Shown here: positions 1-18,182 of the stretch, one piece after another | Position numbering within the stretch: position 1 is the first letter of the stretch | Layout of the letters: each line of letters starts with the position of its first letter | Notes under the pieces: model-generated | The model's input: only the letters and a program-made list of their open reading frames with translations | Databases searched by the model: none | Told to the model about the DNA's origin: nothing | Program-made: the position numbers and the translations under genes | Assembly: GCA_019614645.1 (NCBI GenBank) | Contig: JABWDB010000001.1 | Location: 31,055,501-31,119,500 of the forward strand | Direction of reading: 5' to 3' | Length of the DNA: 64,000 nucleotides | Source of the DNA: Stratiolaelaps scimitus | Lineage: Eukaryota > Arthropoda > Arachnida > Mesostigmata > Laelapidae

Positions 1-1350
1 AGAGACACCAGCGAACAACACAGGATGCCAAACCATTGGCGTTCCTCGTTCGTGCTTGGCGTTCTCTGCACTCTTCTCAAGACAGAAGAGCGAAGGACCT
101 CCCAGATACCCTCTAGCATTCCACTCAAAGCGGCCCCGCAGCCACCACTGCACAGCTTCCCCACCGGCTAGCCTCGTGCTACCCGGTCAGCCCGCAATGA
201 TAGCGTGTTCCTTTCTGTCGTTCTCTCTGCCTGTCTCTCTCCCTCGAGCAGCTCTCGCTGTGGCGATCTCAAATCCCCGGGATGCTCGAAAGCGATATGA
301 ATCCCGGGCGGTGACTGCACGATTCAAGTTGCATACGCAGAGCGAGACAGGCAGAAGGCAGACGGATGGGCACACGTATAAACATGGCAGATATACTCTT
401 CTAGATGTGCTCAGCAACGCACATACATGCGTATATACATATATATATATATATATATACGCGAGCACACACATCCACAGACAGACATATAGGAACACAC
501 AAACACCGTTGACGCTATGGCAGCTCACTGCTAGCGGCGTCCGTTCTGCCCGCAGTGGGACCTCCGCGTTCATCCCTGGGTCTCGTCTCTCCGCGGTGGC
601 GCATTCGGTGCCGGGTTCCGGCGGGTGGCGTCTTCGCACCGGCCAACGGCGTCGCACTCAGTCGCCAGCGGGAGGGCGATGGCGACGAAGACGGCAGAAG
701 ACGGAGGTTCATTAATTTCATTAATTTTGCATAATTTGCTCCGCCAGGCTAGAGGGCTAGCGCGTTCGACCGCCAGCAACTGAGGTAGCCGACAACCGGT
801 ATCTCTCTCCCTGTCTATCTCTCGGCCGGTGTCGCTCTGCAGGACCACGGCCACGGCACGTCATGCCTCGTCTGCTCCCCTCGCAAGATGATTTCGCCCA
901 GCAAAGGGGCGTTGCCGAAGAGAGACCACCACGCTGTTGGCTGTCGGCTGCCGGCGTCGGGGCACAGGATGCGTTTTCTGGATGTTCGTCCTTTTCTCAC
1001 CCCCCCCCCGACGTCAGCAGTCAGTTCGCACTCGACACGACCAGGACGGTTTTCTGCCCAGCCAGAACGACAAGCGAACCAGCTGACTGACCCTCCCTTC
1101 ATCAGAGATATGACAAGAGAGAGTTTTGGCAGCGAGGCGTTGTGCGACCGTCCCGTCGATGGGCGGATGGGTATGTTCGCAGACCATACAACTCGTATGG
1201 CAAATCGTAGGAACGTTCCCGTACAACCGGGCGTCATAGAAATGTCGTATTGACATGTTATTATACACGGGCCGCCGTTTTGTGTTTGCTGTTGCTAATG
1301 AAGATCATCGTGATGGGACGGCGTCTAATGAATTTCGAGTGAACAGCTCT

Positions 1351-1352
<2 letters not shown>

Positions 1353-1399
<47 letters not shown>
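1353..1399. repeat. (TA)n microsatellite, about 47 bp
   Basis: An uninterrupted TA dinucleotide run is directly visible. It produces runs of alternating Tyr-Ile in translation, which explains the apparent open frames around it. It is one of at least fifteen such tracts in the window. Confidence 0.95.
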
Positions 1400-1402
<3 letters not shown>

Positions 1403-2084
1403 CGCAGCAAAGGGCGACACGCCCCGTGTATGGTCTCTGTGAACGGAACACATTTTGATTATTATTATTGTTATGACCATCCGGAAGCAGTATTCGCAAT
1501 ATAGCCCCATTCGTTTGATATGCTACCCATTATTACTATTTAGAATCGCCGAACACGCAAACAGGAAAATGTCAAACATCTCGATCATAATAACGACCAA
1601 GAACTTTAGCTGCCATCGTCATATTCAATGGCGCGAAAAAACCTGTACTAGAAATAAGATTGTATATATCGAATATATATTTGCAATTTTGCTTAACGAA
1701 TTCTAGCGCCAATAAATGATTCCTCAGTCGATCAAGGAGTACGATTCATCACGCTCGGCGCGTCGCAAAACGGGCCCCAATATCTGTCGAATCAACGTGT
1801 TAGCTAGAGTGGAGAGTGAGGTTTCACACATGAAACCTTCGATGTTCATCGCGCGTATGTATTATATAGGTCTTGTCATGGCGTGTCTTTGCAATTATTA
1901 CACGTTGACGAATATTACAATATTTTACTTCTCTAAACGCCCCTTACGAAAGCTAGTGAGAGATTTTGCCTGAGACAGATGGCCATTGGCCCAACGGAAA
2001 CATTTTCGCCAGCCAGTGTCTAATGAAACTTCATTACATTCATGTCTTCTTGGTGTCTCGTATGTGACGGTGGTCCCCAGAGGT

Positions 2085-2160
2085 GGGAGCCTCCTAAAAG
2101 TTGGCAGCTTCTTATACGCCCTGGTTCGCCGTCTTTCTAAGATACAAAAATACGGCTACA
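2085..2160 (+). repeat. Dispersed repeat, copy A
   Basis: About 76 bp aligns without gaps, at roughly 84 percent identity by eye, to 18107-18182. Both copies share the core AGTTGGCAGCTTCT and further on TTTCTAAG and TACAAAAATACG. Both are followed within 20-35 bp by an ATGCA-like word and a (TA)n tract. No coding potential is shared. It may be a piece of a short interspersed element, but I cannot name a family. Confidence 0.7.
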
Positions 2161-2178
2161 GCCACAATGTACTATGCA

Positions 2179-2218
<40 letters not shown>

Positions 2219-4625
2219 CAATTTACTGGTATGTGTTGTACAATTACCAAGTGTTCACTCAATGTCCTAAATTAAGGCATATGCGGTCTGACTAGTGGTT
2301 ACCGTAATTGCAAATATCAAGACGATTTAAGGGTTTTGACCATTAGTGCAGCGGGGTGGGGAATGCATCGGAGCGAAACGACGAATCTCGCTTCGACCGC
2401 CACCTCAGAAACTCAGCAATATCTTCAAAATTGAATTTTTCAGCTGCAAAACGTTCAAAACGTTTGACCAACCTATATATATATATACGTCGCACAGCGC
2501 TAACATATTCGAAAAAGGGTCCCGCCCAGGCAATGTTCGCTATTGCGGGCGCTATTAGCACTCCGGTCTTGGCAAACAAACATCCCCTATAACAATGACC
2601 TAGTCAAAAAGTCAAATAGGCAACATTAGCATGCCCCCACGAAGCTTAGTCCACCATCTCTGTCTCGTTCTTCTGACACCGGCTCTCTTCTGTATAGACT
2701 CGTAAGTGGATTTACCCCGTGTAGAATTGCCCTGAATCCCTTGTAACATCGAGTGCAATCTGAGTTTCACTACATATCGCGACAAAAACATCAACACTGA
2801 GATTGCACCTTTGAGAATTCTAGTCAAACGCTATTGATATATTGAGCGGATGGCTAACTGCCCTGTTGACGATCTACAGATCGACAGAAGCCGTTCATAA
2901 CGTCATAAACATGCGCAATATGCAAACTGCGCGAATTTCTCCCTCTCGCCTCGGTCACAGCGCTACCAGGCGAACGTTTGCTATTGAAACTCACCGGAAC
3001 ACACATGATGAACAATAGGTCACCCGCCTTTTAAGTTTACCTTGGCCCGTTGTCAAGGAATAGTCAGCGTTGAACAAAAATGACGCGAATTCAATCGTGC
3101 GAACGAGCCGTCTTGATCATTTTGTTGATAGCAACGAGTAAGTAATTACGGTCACGGGTAGACGAAAGGAGAGACCAATCATATAGGTGATTCAGGCCGA
3201 GTAAGATTTGTGCCACTTGCCCGCCGTTACTATGTGTGAGGAACGCCACAGGTGGCAGCAGGGCAGTGGTGCCTGACTAAGGCTATCGATAAGATCATGG
3301 TATCCCGCCAGATGGGCAATAATAATTAATATCCTAACCATACACCTGGGGGTTAAGATCAATCTAAGAAGATTATTTTTATCGTCGTCATATCAATCAG
3401 ATCTCAAACTACGGACAATGATAAATTTGTCAATCTAACTACCTGGCAATGTGTGTGTGTGTGTGTGGTTGTGTTGGTCTGTTCCAACGACTAATTTACC
3501 AATTATGGCTTGATCTTATATTTTGGTCGGCATAGTCTTGGCTGCCATAATATAATTTAATCTCCGCGGGTCGAAGTCACCTCAAAACCGACCAGTGATT
3601 CCCCAATAACGTTTCTCAAACATCACGATGAAATACATTCAATACATCCGCGGATTGTTTCAACAAGGAGTAAGCACATGGACGACTAATTAAAGCTTGC
3701 CTCTCCTAACCACTCGTGGATGTTAATTATTTCTCTTTTCTACAGATACGTATTTGGAGACACTTGCAGCAGATTATATTGATTATTCTACGTTTGACAT
3801 ATCATCACTACTCAGCATTCGCTGAGTCAACCACTGATCACTGATCCTCTGTATTGCCGCTTCAGATGATAAACTCGTCGGTGGTCGAAATTCTATCAGA
3901 TACGGGAAATACTCCGGCAACGTCTCTCACATCGACTAACATTGACCGACAGGTGCAAATATTCCGCCCAGCAATGCACGCTTGCTTAAAGAAAGTTTTG
4001 TGAAAAACGAGCCACGAATTGATGCATACCCTACCTGTCCTTGATCGACTCTGTCGCCTGAACAAAAATATTACCACCCCGAAGTGGTCTTAGTAATTAT
4101 ACAATACGAAAAGAGATACAAACTTTTTAGTTTATTATTATTATACGTTTATTAATATTCATTGTTATATAATTCATTTATAATAATTACATATAATATA
4201 ACGATGATTATCATAAATACTAACCACATAATTTGCCGACGGCTCTGGGAAGCGAAACAAATCAATCTCCCTGACTCGTGATTCAGTGGACAGTCGAATT
4301 TCATTAGGAAATCTTCTGCCGTACGTTTGAAGACTTTTAAGTCCGTTCGCGTACTATTCGCGATTCAGTCATTACTTAACACAGGAATACGCTATTCATT
4401 TTGACTGTATGCCCCAACAGAGGGGGGGGGGCAGCCAGTGTGCTATAAATGACAAATAATGATACTTTTTGACAGCGTTGAAGCTTTTGCGGTAACGGCG
4501 AGAGTGGTAATCGTGGTCTGAGGCAGCCACTCACTTTCTCTTCGTTATTATCAAAAGTACCATAGGTTTCCATCGTCGCCGTTGGCTATATATATATACA
4601 CATATTTATACACATGGTTGTTTAT

Positions 4626-4640
4626 ATGTATGTATGTATG

Positions 4641-4680
<40 letters not shown>
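4626..4680. repeat. (TGTA)n/(TA)n compound microsatellite
   Basis: A run of TGTA tetranucleotides passes directly into a TA dinucleotide run. A similar compound array occurs at 34739-34818 in the opposite order. Confidence 0.9.
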
Positions 4681-4683
<3 letters not shown>

Positions 4684-7600
4684 TATCCATCAGATAGGAT
4701 TTCGATAAGATCACTGGCCGATGACAATCCTCCGCAAATGGTTATTCAGATACTCCAACAATGTTCAACGCTCTCGATAGAGGTACACGCAGGAAAATCA
4801 CGATCCGCTCTGAATGATCGAAGAATGTACTAATATACGCTGTTTCGTAAGAATAAACGGGCGCATCGGTGTGCGCACGCCTCACCACGGACAGCATGAT
4901 GCAGCAGCTGATGGGTTATATAGCAGTTTGCGAGATACTGCCCCATTGTTTGGCTTCCACCCCTCCTGCCGTTTGCAGCGACATTGGGACCCCATCGTGG
5001 CAGCTTTGCCCTCACCTCCTCCACAGCAGCTCGCTTGGCATACAAAGACGCCGCTGAGCCAACCTTCAATACCAACCTTTGTTCTGAGTCAGCAGCGTTT
5101 AGACATTTTGATAGAATGCCGGTGGCCCGGTGGTCCCACAAACGCGCTGCACTGCCTCACGGCGTAACTCTCGGTCAATATTTATATGGACCCTGATTTG
5201 GAGGCTGGGATGGGTCAACTACCCGGACGGCTGGGTGGCCACTCGAGATGGAATCGGGACTGCTGTCTCGAGGGCCATCTTCGTCCGTACGCCTGTGTCT
5301 CGTGGATGCGTGGGCGTGTGAGCGTGTACGTCTGGTGTGTATTGAATGTGGCGGCCTATGAAGGGAGGTCCCCCCCACTAACGAGGGAAGATGTTCGTGC
5401 CTCTGCTCAAAAATCTCTCTCCTGATCCACAATTTGTGTTGGCTATCCATGTTGTTGATTCACTGCAGGACGTATGGGGAGAGCCGTGTTGTTGAAGTAA
5501 TATACGAAATATTATAACAATGTGCTTTGGGTCGACATTTGAAACGTTTCGGAAGCGATGAGTCATTAGCAGCTGCGACAATAAGCATCGGCCCCGTTTT
5601 ACTCATGATACTAGAGCCCATGAGAACTGCTGTATTTCCTGAGTGACATGTGGAAGCCTACGGTCATATGATATTATCTAGGTAATATAACAGTACTGGC
5701 ATCAACGGTGTGAAATATGATTTTGACAAAGGCGTTTCATTTATATCGAGCTATATCGCGTTGAGGTCAAGAAGGTTTTTTTTCCTGGCCAAGAGTCTGA
5801 AGATGAACCTATACGCTTCCCGAATGGACCTATACAATTTAATAACACCTTTAATAACAAAGAGACGTCGATACCACTGATATACCGACTCGCTCAAGCC
5901 ACCTCACTTGATATTCACAGCTGGTGGGTGTATACATATCACCTAGAGGGTCATGGGTAGTTATAGATGTGTGGGATCATGTTTATCGTGGCAAATTTAT
6001 GCTTCGTCCTACCGAGGCGAGCAAGCTGAAGAAAGTGAGCTTACTCCCCTCGATAGATCTTTCATTGTCTCTTGCGATCGAGGGTCGCGGTTTAATCCCC
6101 TGTTCGATGACGGGCTGGATAAACGACAGCGTTCAGTGGCAGATGGTCCCCCGTGCCACGTATCTGCTACCGACACAGGACAACTCGATGGGAGAGAAAG
6201 CGTGCTTAATCCGGAGGAGACGAACTACAGTCAGTTAACAGCCACGTTACTGGCCAGTGGGAGGGTGATGTCCAGCCGATCTGTTTTTATTACAGGGAGA
6301 TGCGAATTGCCGCAAGTAGCTGCAATGGCAGCAATAACACCAGCAGCAGAAGCTGCGAGGACGGTTCCCTGTTTGGCCGTATGCGTCCTTAGCCGTGAGA
6401 AGGAGTGTCTGTGTCCATGTGTACTATATGTGCGAATGCCAGAACAGTCATAAATTAATGCACTAGTACGCTGGCGGACAATTTGAGGTGCATACGTCCC
6501 CTATTGTTCTATTATAGTTTACACCCACAAACAGAAGCATTGCGCGTAGCTCGTGCCATTGAACTGGATCATATTTAGCTCGCGCCATGGACGCGAACCG
6601 GATCGCCCCACAGAAATATTGAAGAACACCACCTGATTTAGCGTTCAGCCTAAACCTTCGCTCGATATGAAGACAGATATTAATGACCCAAGCGAGAGAA
6701 GACGAGAAACGAACCTGTCACCAAAAACGATCTGTTCCACTGTTTTTCCAATTTCAACCCATTTATCGAGGAAACGGTGAGGTCTGTTCTGCTAGACATA
6801 TGTTGGAAGCAGCTGTACCGGGGACATTAGATGTTGACGGAGAGTCAGCCTGGAAAATTTACCTAGCTAGACGCGTGTCGCACAGTTTAAACGTCTTGCT
6901 CTCTCAGCTGTGTATTGGTTATGGCGAGAAACATTTTTGCTTGTATTGTAACTCCCGTACGCGATGACGCGAGATATGAGTGATCGGTATCCATGAGAGT
7001 GAGATCAACCACGAGAGCGCCAGTTGGTTATTATTTAAATTTTTCCCTGATAATCATCCGCTGTGTCAGGTTGTCGACTAGGCTGTATGAATAATGCACC
7101 AATCTCATGAATAGCACACAATAGTCTCCGGCTGCAGATTCGTCCTCGAAAGCCTCTCACACCTGATCGATATATGGTATCGATCACGTGGAGACTGACA
7201 GCGTCGACCGATCCTCTATTCGATGTCTGGCGGGCGTCGATAGTCCAGGTCTCGTTTTGGCTAAAAAAACAGGCTCAACCAGTGCCTAGAGCGTCATTGA
7301 CGCAGCGTTCTGCCGTAGTACTGCAAACGATTGACTGCTTGCTGTTCGCGTAGAATCATGTATATGTTCATTTCTCTTTTTTTCTTTTCTCTGTCACTTC
7401 TAATACCAGTATTTTCGAGCAACACTGACTCAAAAACAACGACGGCGTGCAGTTGCCAACGAAAGCGAAAAGCTAAATCACGAAGGGTAAATACGAACGA
7501 TGTTGTATTTAGTCGCATGCCCCTCTTCTAAGCAAATGACAAATTTTGTTGGCGAAACAATCAATACCCACTGATTTCTGGGTCCATAGAGGTTACTGCT

Positions 7601-7700
7601 CATTTGTATTGTGATTGCGTCATATGAATTTGAGCGTGCATCTATCTATCTATCGACCTAGGGCCTGACAACGCGCACCGTGTCATCCTCATGACGATCC

Positions 7701-9789
7701 ACGGCCCTACGAAAACCAGAATTCTCTTTCCCTGGTCGCTGTGCACAGCGGCTACAGATGGCCAGTTAGGGCTGCTCATGAAATGTCACCGGAACCTGCT
7801 ACCAGCGTATGCCACGTGAATAGACTCCGCGCAGGGCAGATTCGTTGTGCGGATTCATTGCTTTCTCCGTTGGTCCATCCATCCACCCGTGCGTCCGCCT
7901 GCGCGTCCGTGCGTCCACCTCTTTCTCGGCTGACTGTGTGGCTGCACCTGTGCCGTTGTCCGGCCTCTCCGATGACGATAGCACTTTAACCTCCTTTGAA
8001 AGCCTTTGAGTGGGGTATGTTTTTATCTCGTACGCAGGCCTAGGCACCCTTACCGCGTCCGAGAAGTGGAGGAACTTGTTTTTCCCTTACAGCAAGATCC
8101 ACGACGGTGGGACAGATTCGCCGGGCAGGCAACGAGACAGAGGCGAACGGGCGACGATGCCGTTGGGTCTGGGGGCAGCGTTTCGAAGAGGACGACGATG
8201 ACCACGACGACGACGACAACAACAACAACGGACGGAGAAACAGTTGCAGGTACAGACGCGCAAAGAAAGGGAAGACCACCGCCGCCAGGCCCTGACTAGC
8301 AGCAGCTGCTGGACCGAGTCGAGTCGCATCGGACCGAACGGACCGACAGGCCGACTCTTGTTGAAGGATGGCTTCGCCAGTTACCATCAAGCTGCGCTGT
8401 TCCGAAGCCTTCCTGCCTATCAACAACAATCCGACTTGATCGAATACCACTACTTCGGGTTTTACCTGTATATCCCTTCTCCCCGTCTGTCCCTGTCTCT
8501 GCCATAATGTTCTCCGACGGCCCTGTACCGATCGTCGTCTGGCTTCATCGGTAACAGGCCCGACGCAACACCGCAGCGCCCCTGCAATCTCCCACCTCAT
8601 CACACTACCCGCATCCCACCCGCGGAGTATTCACCCTACCCACACCGTGCCCTCTTCTTGCTTTACTGGCCATCTTCGATGGGGCTATCGGCGAACAATT
8701 GCGACAACTAATTGCTAGCACCGGTCGACAGATAACCTTTATTTTGAGGATGGCATTACCGACGCTCTTTCTGCCTCTAATCCTTGTATTATTATTATTA
8801 TTATTATAGTTATTATTATCCAGTAGTGAAACACATGTCCCAATCTCCTATCCGTTTCCAAACAGCGGTAAAGTACCGCTTCACGAAGAATACTTTAGCA
8901 CTGGCACCCCACCTACCGCTCTTGCCTGTTAGTTGTCCGCAGTGGCCGCCCAGGTGGGTGAAATCTGTCGATTCTCAACTATTGACAACTTCCAGCAGTC
9001 GTAGTTGTAGTAAAATGATACGGCTGAGGCGAAACGTAGCTTCTCCACACGGCTGGAGTCGGTTTCGGGCCACTCATGGCCTTGATCCGTATTTGGCAGC
9101 ATCGAGTGGGGGGGTCCCAGCCGTAAGGATGAGTCTTAGCCAGTGCCTTCATTCGCACCGAGGGCTTCAATTTGCACCAGGATCCATTCGGGGATCCCCA
9201 CCACCACCGCGAAAAGAGATGACCTGGAGCGAGAAAGACAGCGAGACAGAGACGAGAGAGAGGCGGAGTAAAAGAGACTGCAACAAAATTGAACTGTATG
9301 GACTCTCTTTTGAATTGGGTTAAGAGACCAGCCGTCGTCGACGTCGTGGTAGGGTAGTATGGCCGGGGAGATTGTGGGAGTTGGTTGGTGTGGCCGGGGC
9401 AGGTCGTCATCAGCAATCTCACTCGGGCTGCCGCTGCTCGCAATGGGCTTCTTGCTCTGTAGAGACTAGACAGAGGCGAGCGGGAGTGCGCTGGCCGGCC
9501 CTCTCGTCCAGCCTCGCCCATCTTTCGTAGGCGCCGGTGGATCTCGTGCGCTCTGAGAACGGGAGGACGCCGTCGCCGCCGCCGCCGCCGCTAGCGCCGC
9601 CGAAGATGACAGCAAAACGAAGTCCGCCGCGTAGCACTCCGGACAGCCACAGTCGCACCGGTGATGATCCGGAGATGATGACGACGAGGATGACGATCCT
9701 GGATTACGCCCAGGAGCTGGTGTTCCTTCTTCTCCTCAGCCTCCTCTCCATCCTTCTCGGCGCCAGACTCCGCGGCCGTTTTACCTTCT

Positions 9790-9825
<36 letters not shown>

Positions 9826-10320
9826 CTACTTCTGCCGTCCTGGATAAAACTTTCCTGATTAACCCGGCCCGACCATTCCCACCATCAAACTGCCCCTGTT
9901 CCGGGACCCCGAATTCTCGAAACTCCGAAAGCCTCTGCCGCTGTCGGCGAAGGCTCCTGTCGTCGTCGTCGTCGCTGCCGCTGCTGCCGCCGCCGCTCCA
10001 CCACGCCCATACTACCCCTGAACCAACGTACTTCGCCCAGAGACTCCTCCGGAAACCCTACCCCCATATTGCCTTGTGTGGCATACTACGTTGGTAGTGG
10101 TAGTAGTAGTAGTAGCGTAGAACGGCAGCACCGCTTTTCGCTTTTTTTTCACTTAGTTTCCTTCCAAAAATGCGTTCGCCCTTTGTTCACCTGAAATTCC
10201 TTGGCGGAGAGAACGGCCACCCTAGGTCCTGCTAGCTAGTCCTGCCCAGCCTGAGGCCCCGACCCGACAGCTTAGCCTAGCCTAGCCCGACGCAGGCCTG
10301 CCGCCCGACAGAATCATAAG
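7701..10320. other. GC-richer block with triplet repeats, no assigned gene
   Basis: Base composition rises, and clusters of CGA/GAC, GTC, GCC and CAA triplets keep several frames open on both strands, for example plus 9537-10097 and minus 8040-8603. These translate into poly-Ser, poly-Arg, poly-Val or poly-Asp stretches and match no family I know. A (TTA)n run lies at about 8787-8813 and a (GTC)n run at 9789-9823. The block may be regulatory or a 5' UTR, but nothing in the sequence proves it. Confidence 0.5.
9789..9823. repeat. (GTC)n trinucleotide repeat
   Basis: About eleven GTC units in tandem are visible. They read as poly-Val or poly-Ser on the plus strand and poly-Asp on the minus strand, depending on frame. 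Confidence 0.9.
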
Positions 10321-15896
<5,576 letters not shown>

Positions 15897-16035
15897 GTAC
15901 AAAGGGTTCCTTAAAGATTGTCCAGACGGTCTTCTCACAGAGCAGGGGTTCCTCCGGATTTACAAGCAGTTCTTCCCCCGGGGAGACCCCTCGAAGTTTG
16001 CGTCACTTGTCTTCAGGGTGTTCGACGAAAACAAG
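15897..16035 (+). CDS. frq/Ncs1: Frequenin / neuronal calcium sensor 1, exon with EF1 and start of EF2
   Basis: The exon follows a TTTCAG acceptor and ends before a GTGAGT donor. Its first G completes a Trp codon (TG|G) begun in the preceding exon, and 46 residues follow, starting [11 protein letters not shown] and ending FRVFDENK. On human NCS-1 numbering these are residues 31-76. The Cys-Pro-Asp-Gly motif marks the degenerate first EF hand, which does not bind calcium in this family. The pattern [13 protein letters not shown] is typical of neuronal calcium sensors. The second EF-hand loop begins at the final DENK and continues in the next exon. NCS-1/frequenin is a myristoylated membrane-switch sensor that regulates phosphatidylinositol 4-kinase, calcium channels and transmitter release. 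The N-terminal exon with the MGK myristoylation site is missing from this window. Confidence 0.95.
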
Positions 16036-18040
16036 GTGAGTAGATGGTACTGTATCTATAATCGCATTCATCGACCATTTGGGTATTCTACGAACTTCGT
16101 GTAGGGTACGAACAGCCTGGTTAGGGGTATAAATTGTAGGCGATTATAGGCGATCATATGATATTGGGATCCCTACCGAAGGGAATATCTACAATGGCTC
16201 CAACCAGGTTTTGCTTAGTAGCTCGTTTGGGCACCTACTCCAGATTAGTTCCTTAAATTAGATTCAGATTAGCTTCCATCTTTAGTTAGTTCGACAGCCG
16301 ATTCTACCTTTTAAGTATGGACCAGTATGGCCTGTATAATATCGTCGATTATTGGAATATGTGTACACTACTATATATCAATCTCTATTTTAGATACAGA
16401 GGCTTATGAAATGCTCCCTTTGAATTCGGCAAGGTGTTAAGGCTAAATTGTGCGACTCGATTGAACTGTGCCTTCTTCATTGTTAACTGTATCTCTAACA
16501 TAGAAGTTTTTCAGACCTGTGCATACGTATGTCGTGCCAGTTGAGCACTAAAGATCCACCCGCATTGACGGTTACCATGCACAATGACTACAATACTGAT
16601 GGCCCCGAATAACGGCGATCTCTGATGAGGCCATTCTGCGTAAAAGAGATCAACTTTCTTTAGGATGTAGCTATACGTCTGATAATTTCCTTGCAATTAT
16701 TTAGAAAATCACAACCACAGCTGAACAACTAAAACGGATCTATTTCCTGTTTCTATAATAACTAACTTACTCAAAGTCTCTATCATGATACCAGTGCATG
16801 AAGGAAACGACAAGGGTCGTACAGATACCTATAGACCGGTCGTCCAGGGTTGTATTGCGTATCTGACCTTTGAAAATATTCTAGGATATCACATTGATAC
16901 CAGCTGGCACCAGCGCATCTCAGCCAACTGGATGATGAGGCCTACATCATACTATAACCCAAAATTCAAATGTTGAATTCCGGCTCTTGTACAGCTGTTA
17001 AGCTCGTTGATTATGGTTCCTTAAAATGGTTGTTTATATTATCAAACTTAAATAGTTCTATGTGAATAGCATATCCACCTCAGACCAAATAATTAATAAT
17101 GAAATAGATAATTTCTCTAATTGCTGTCGCTCGAACTCGCAACGATGTCTTTTCTTGGGGGAATTACGCGTCCTTGAAGGGCCAGATGCGTCTCTAGTGA
17201 CAGTAACTTCTATAACATGTAATAGTTTACAATTTCCATTAATAATTGCGATGTACAAACGTAGTGCAGTACCAGGTCCGTTTAAAGGAGGTGTATTTGA
17301 TTTAGTTTGAATTGAATACATTTATTTGAGTGCCATGCGTTTGCGATGTTCGCGCTCACAAAGAAAGATACAGGACTTGTTCTATCGATAAAAATCACGA
17401 TAGAGCAGACCTTGGACGACACGCGCAAAGGGACGACGTGAAGTTTACCAACTAATCGGGTGCATCCAGATGAGAGGCACACAGCATGGGTATCGTGAGT
17501 TCTCGAGGTCGTCTGTCATTCTCTTTGAAGAAACCTATTCTCCTGTTTCGCCACGAGAGACTGATCGCTTCTACCACCACATCAAGCTGCAGCTATCAAT
17601 GCTTTTAAAAAACACAGATCTGTTTGAGCCTAAATTGTGCGTCCATTATGAGTCTGAAAGATTACGAACGATAAAGGCAGAAAGATGCAAACAAGTGGCA
17701 CTATGTGCTCGTTTGGTAGAGAAAGATAGGCTATCAGATATTATTATACATATAGGTAGTATATAGAAACATAATTGTAATCGCAGTAATCGGCCTAACA
17801 AGGCCGAGCAACACAATGAAGTGGAGGAGTTCATGCGATCAGTTCAATGAGATGAAGTAACTGATAAAGAGAAATCATGCATATTTACCTTTAATACGAG
17901 GAAAGACAGGGTCAGGAAATGAAAGCCATGAATTAGCCGTCGACGATTCGTTATCTAAAAAAAAGTGTAGGTCACAACGAAAAAAACTACAAACATATTT
18001 CGATGGTAGATTAAACTAGAGTACCGAAAAAGTATACATG

Positions 18041-18051
18041 TACAACACACC

Positions 18052-18103
<52 letters not shown>
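18041..18103. repeat. (CA)n/(TA)n compound microsatellite
   Basis: A CA-rich run passes into about twenty TA units and ends in TATACGAGAG, directly against dispersed repeat copy B. Confidence 0.9.
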
Positions 18104-18104
<1 letters not shown>

Positions 18105-18106
18105 GA

Positions 18107-18182
18107 GAGAGCCTTCTGAAAGTTGGCAGCTTCTCATAGGCCCTCGTCTCCTCTCTTTCTAAGCTACAAAAATACGTCTCCG
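18107..18182 (+). repeat. Dispersed repeat, copy B
   Basis: This is the second copy of the 76 bp repeat found at 2085-2160, in the same orientation. It is flanked by (TA)n on its left and by a short (TA)n at about 18206-18220 on its right. The sequence between the shared core and the right TA tract is not conserved between the copies. Confidence 0.7.

Larger units (their letters stand above)
1..7700. other. Non-coding flank or intron 1 of frequenin, left part
   Basis: I find no supportable gene here. Open frames are short, overlap on both strands and resemble no protein I know. The stretch holds (TA)n tracts at about 432-459, 1353-1399, 2178-2216 and 4626-4680, a (GT)9 at 3451-3468 and one copy of a dispersed repeat (2085-2160). 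Positions 1-1250 are GC-richer than 1250-7700. Since frequenin lacks its first coding exon in this window, this stretch is probably intron 1 or upstream DNA of that gene. That placement is inferred. Confidence 0.6.

Noticed and set aside
1917..1972. Frame reading YFSKRPLRKLVRD, reminiscent of the frequenin N-terminal TYF-S/T-E-K/R-E motif
   Set aside because: There is no MGK start nearby, the residues after YFS do not match, and no TG|GT donor follows, so it cannot join the exon at 15897.
17058..17766. Overlapping open frames on both strands in the frequenin intron
   Set aside because: They overlap antisense, have no recognisable motif and no splice-site support; likely chance frames in intronic DNA.
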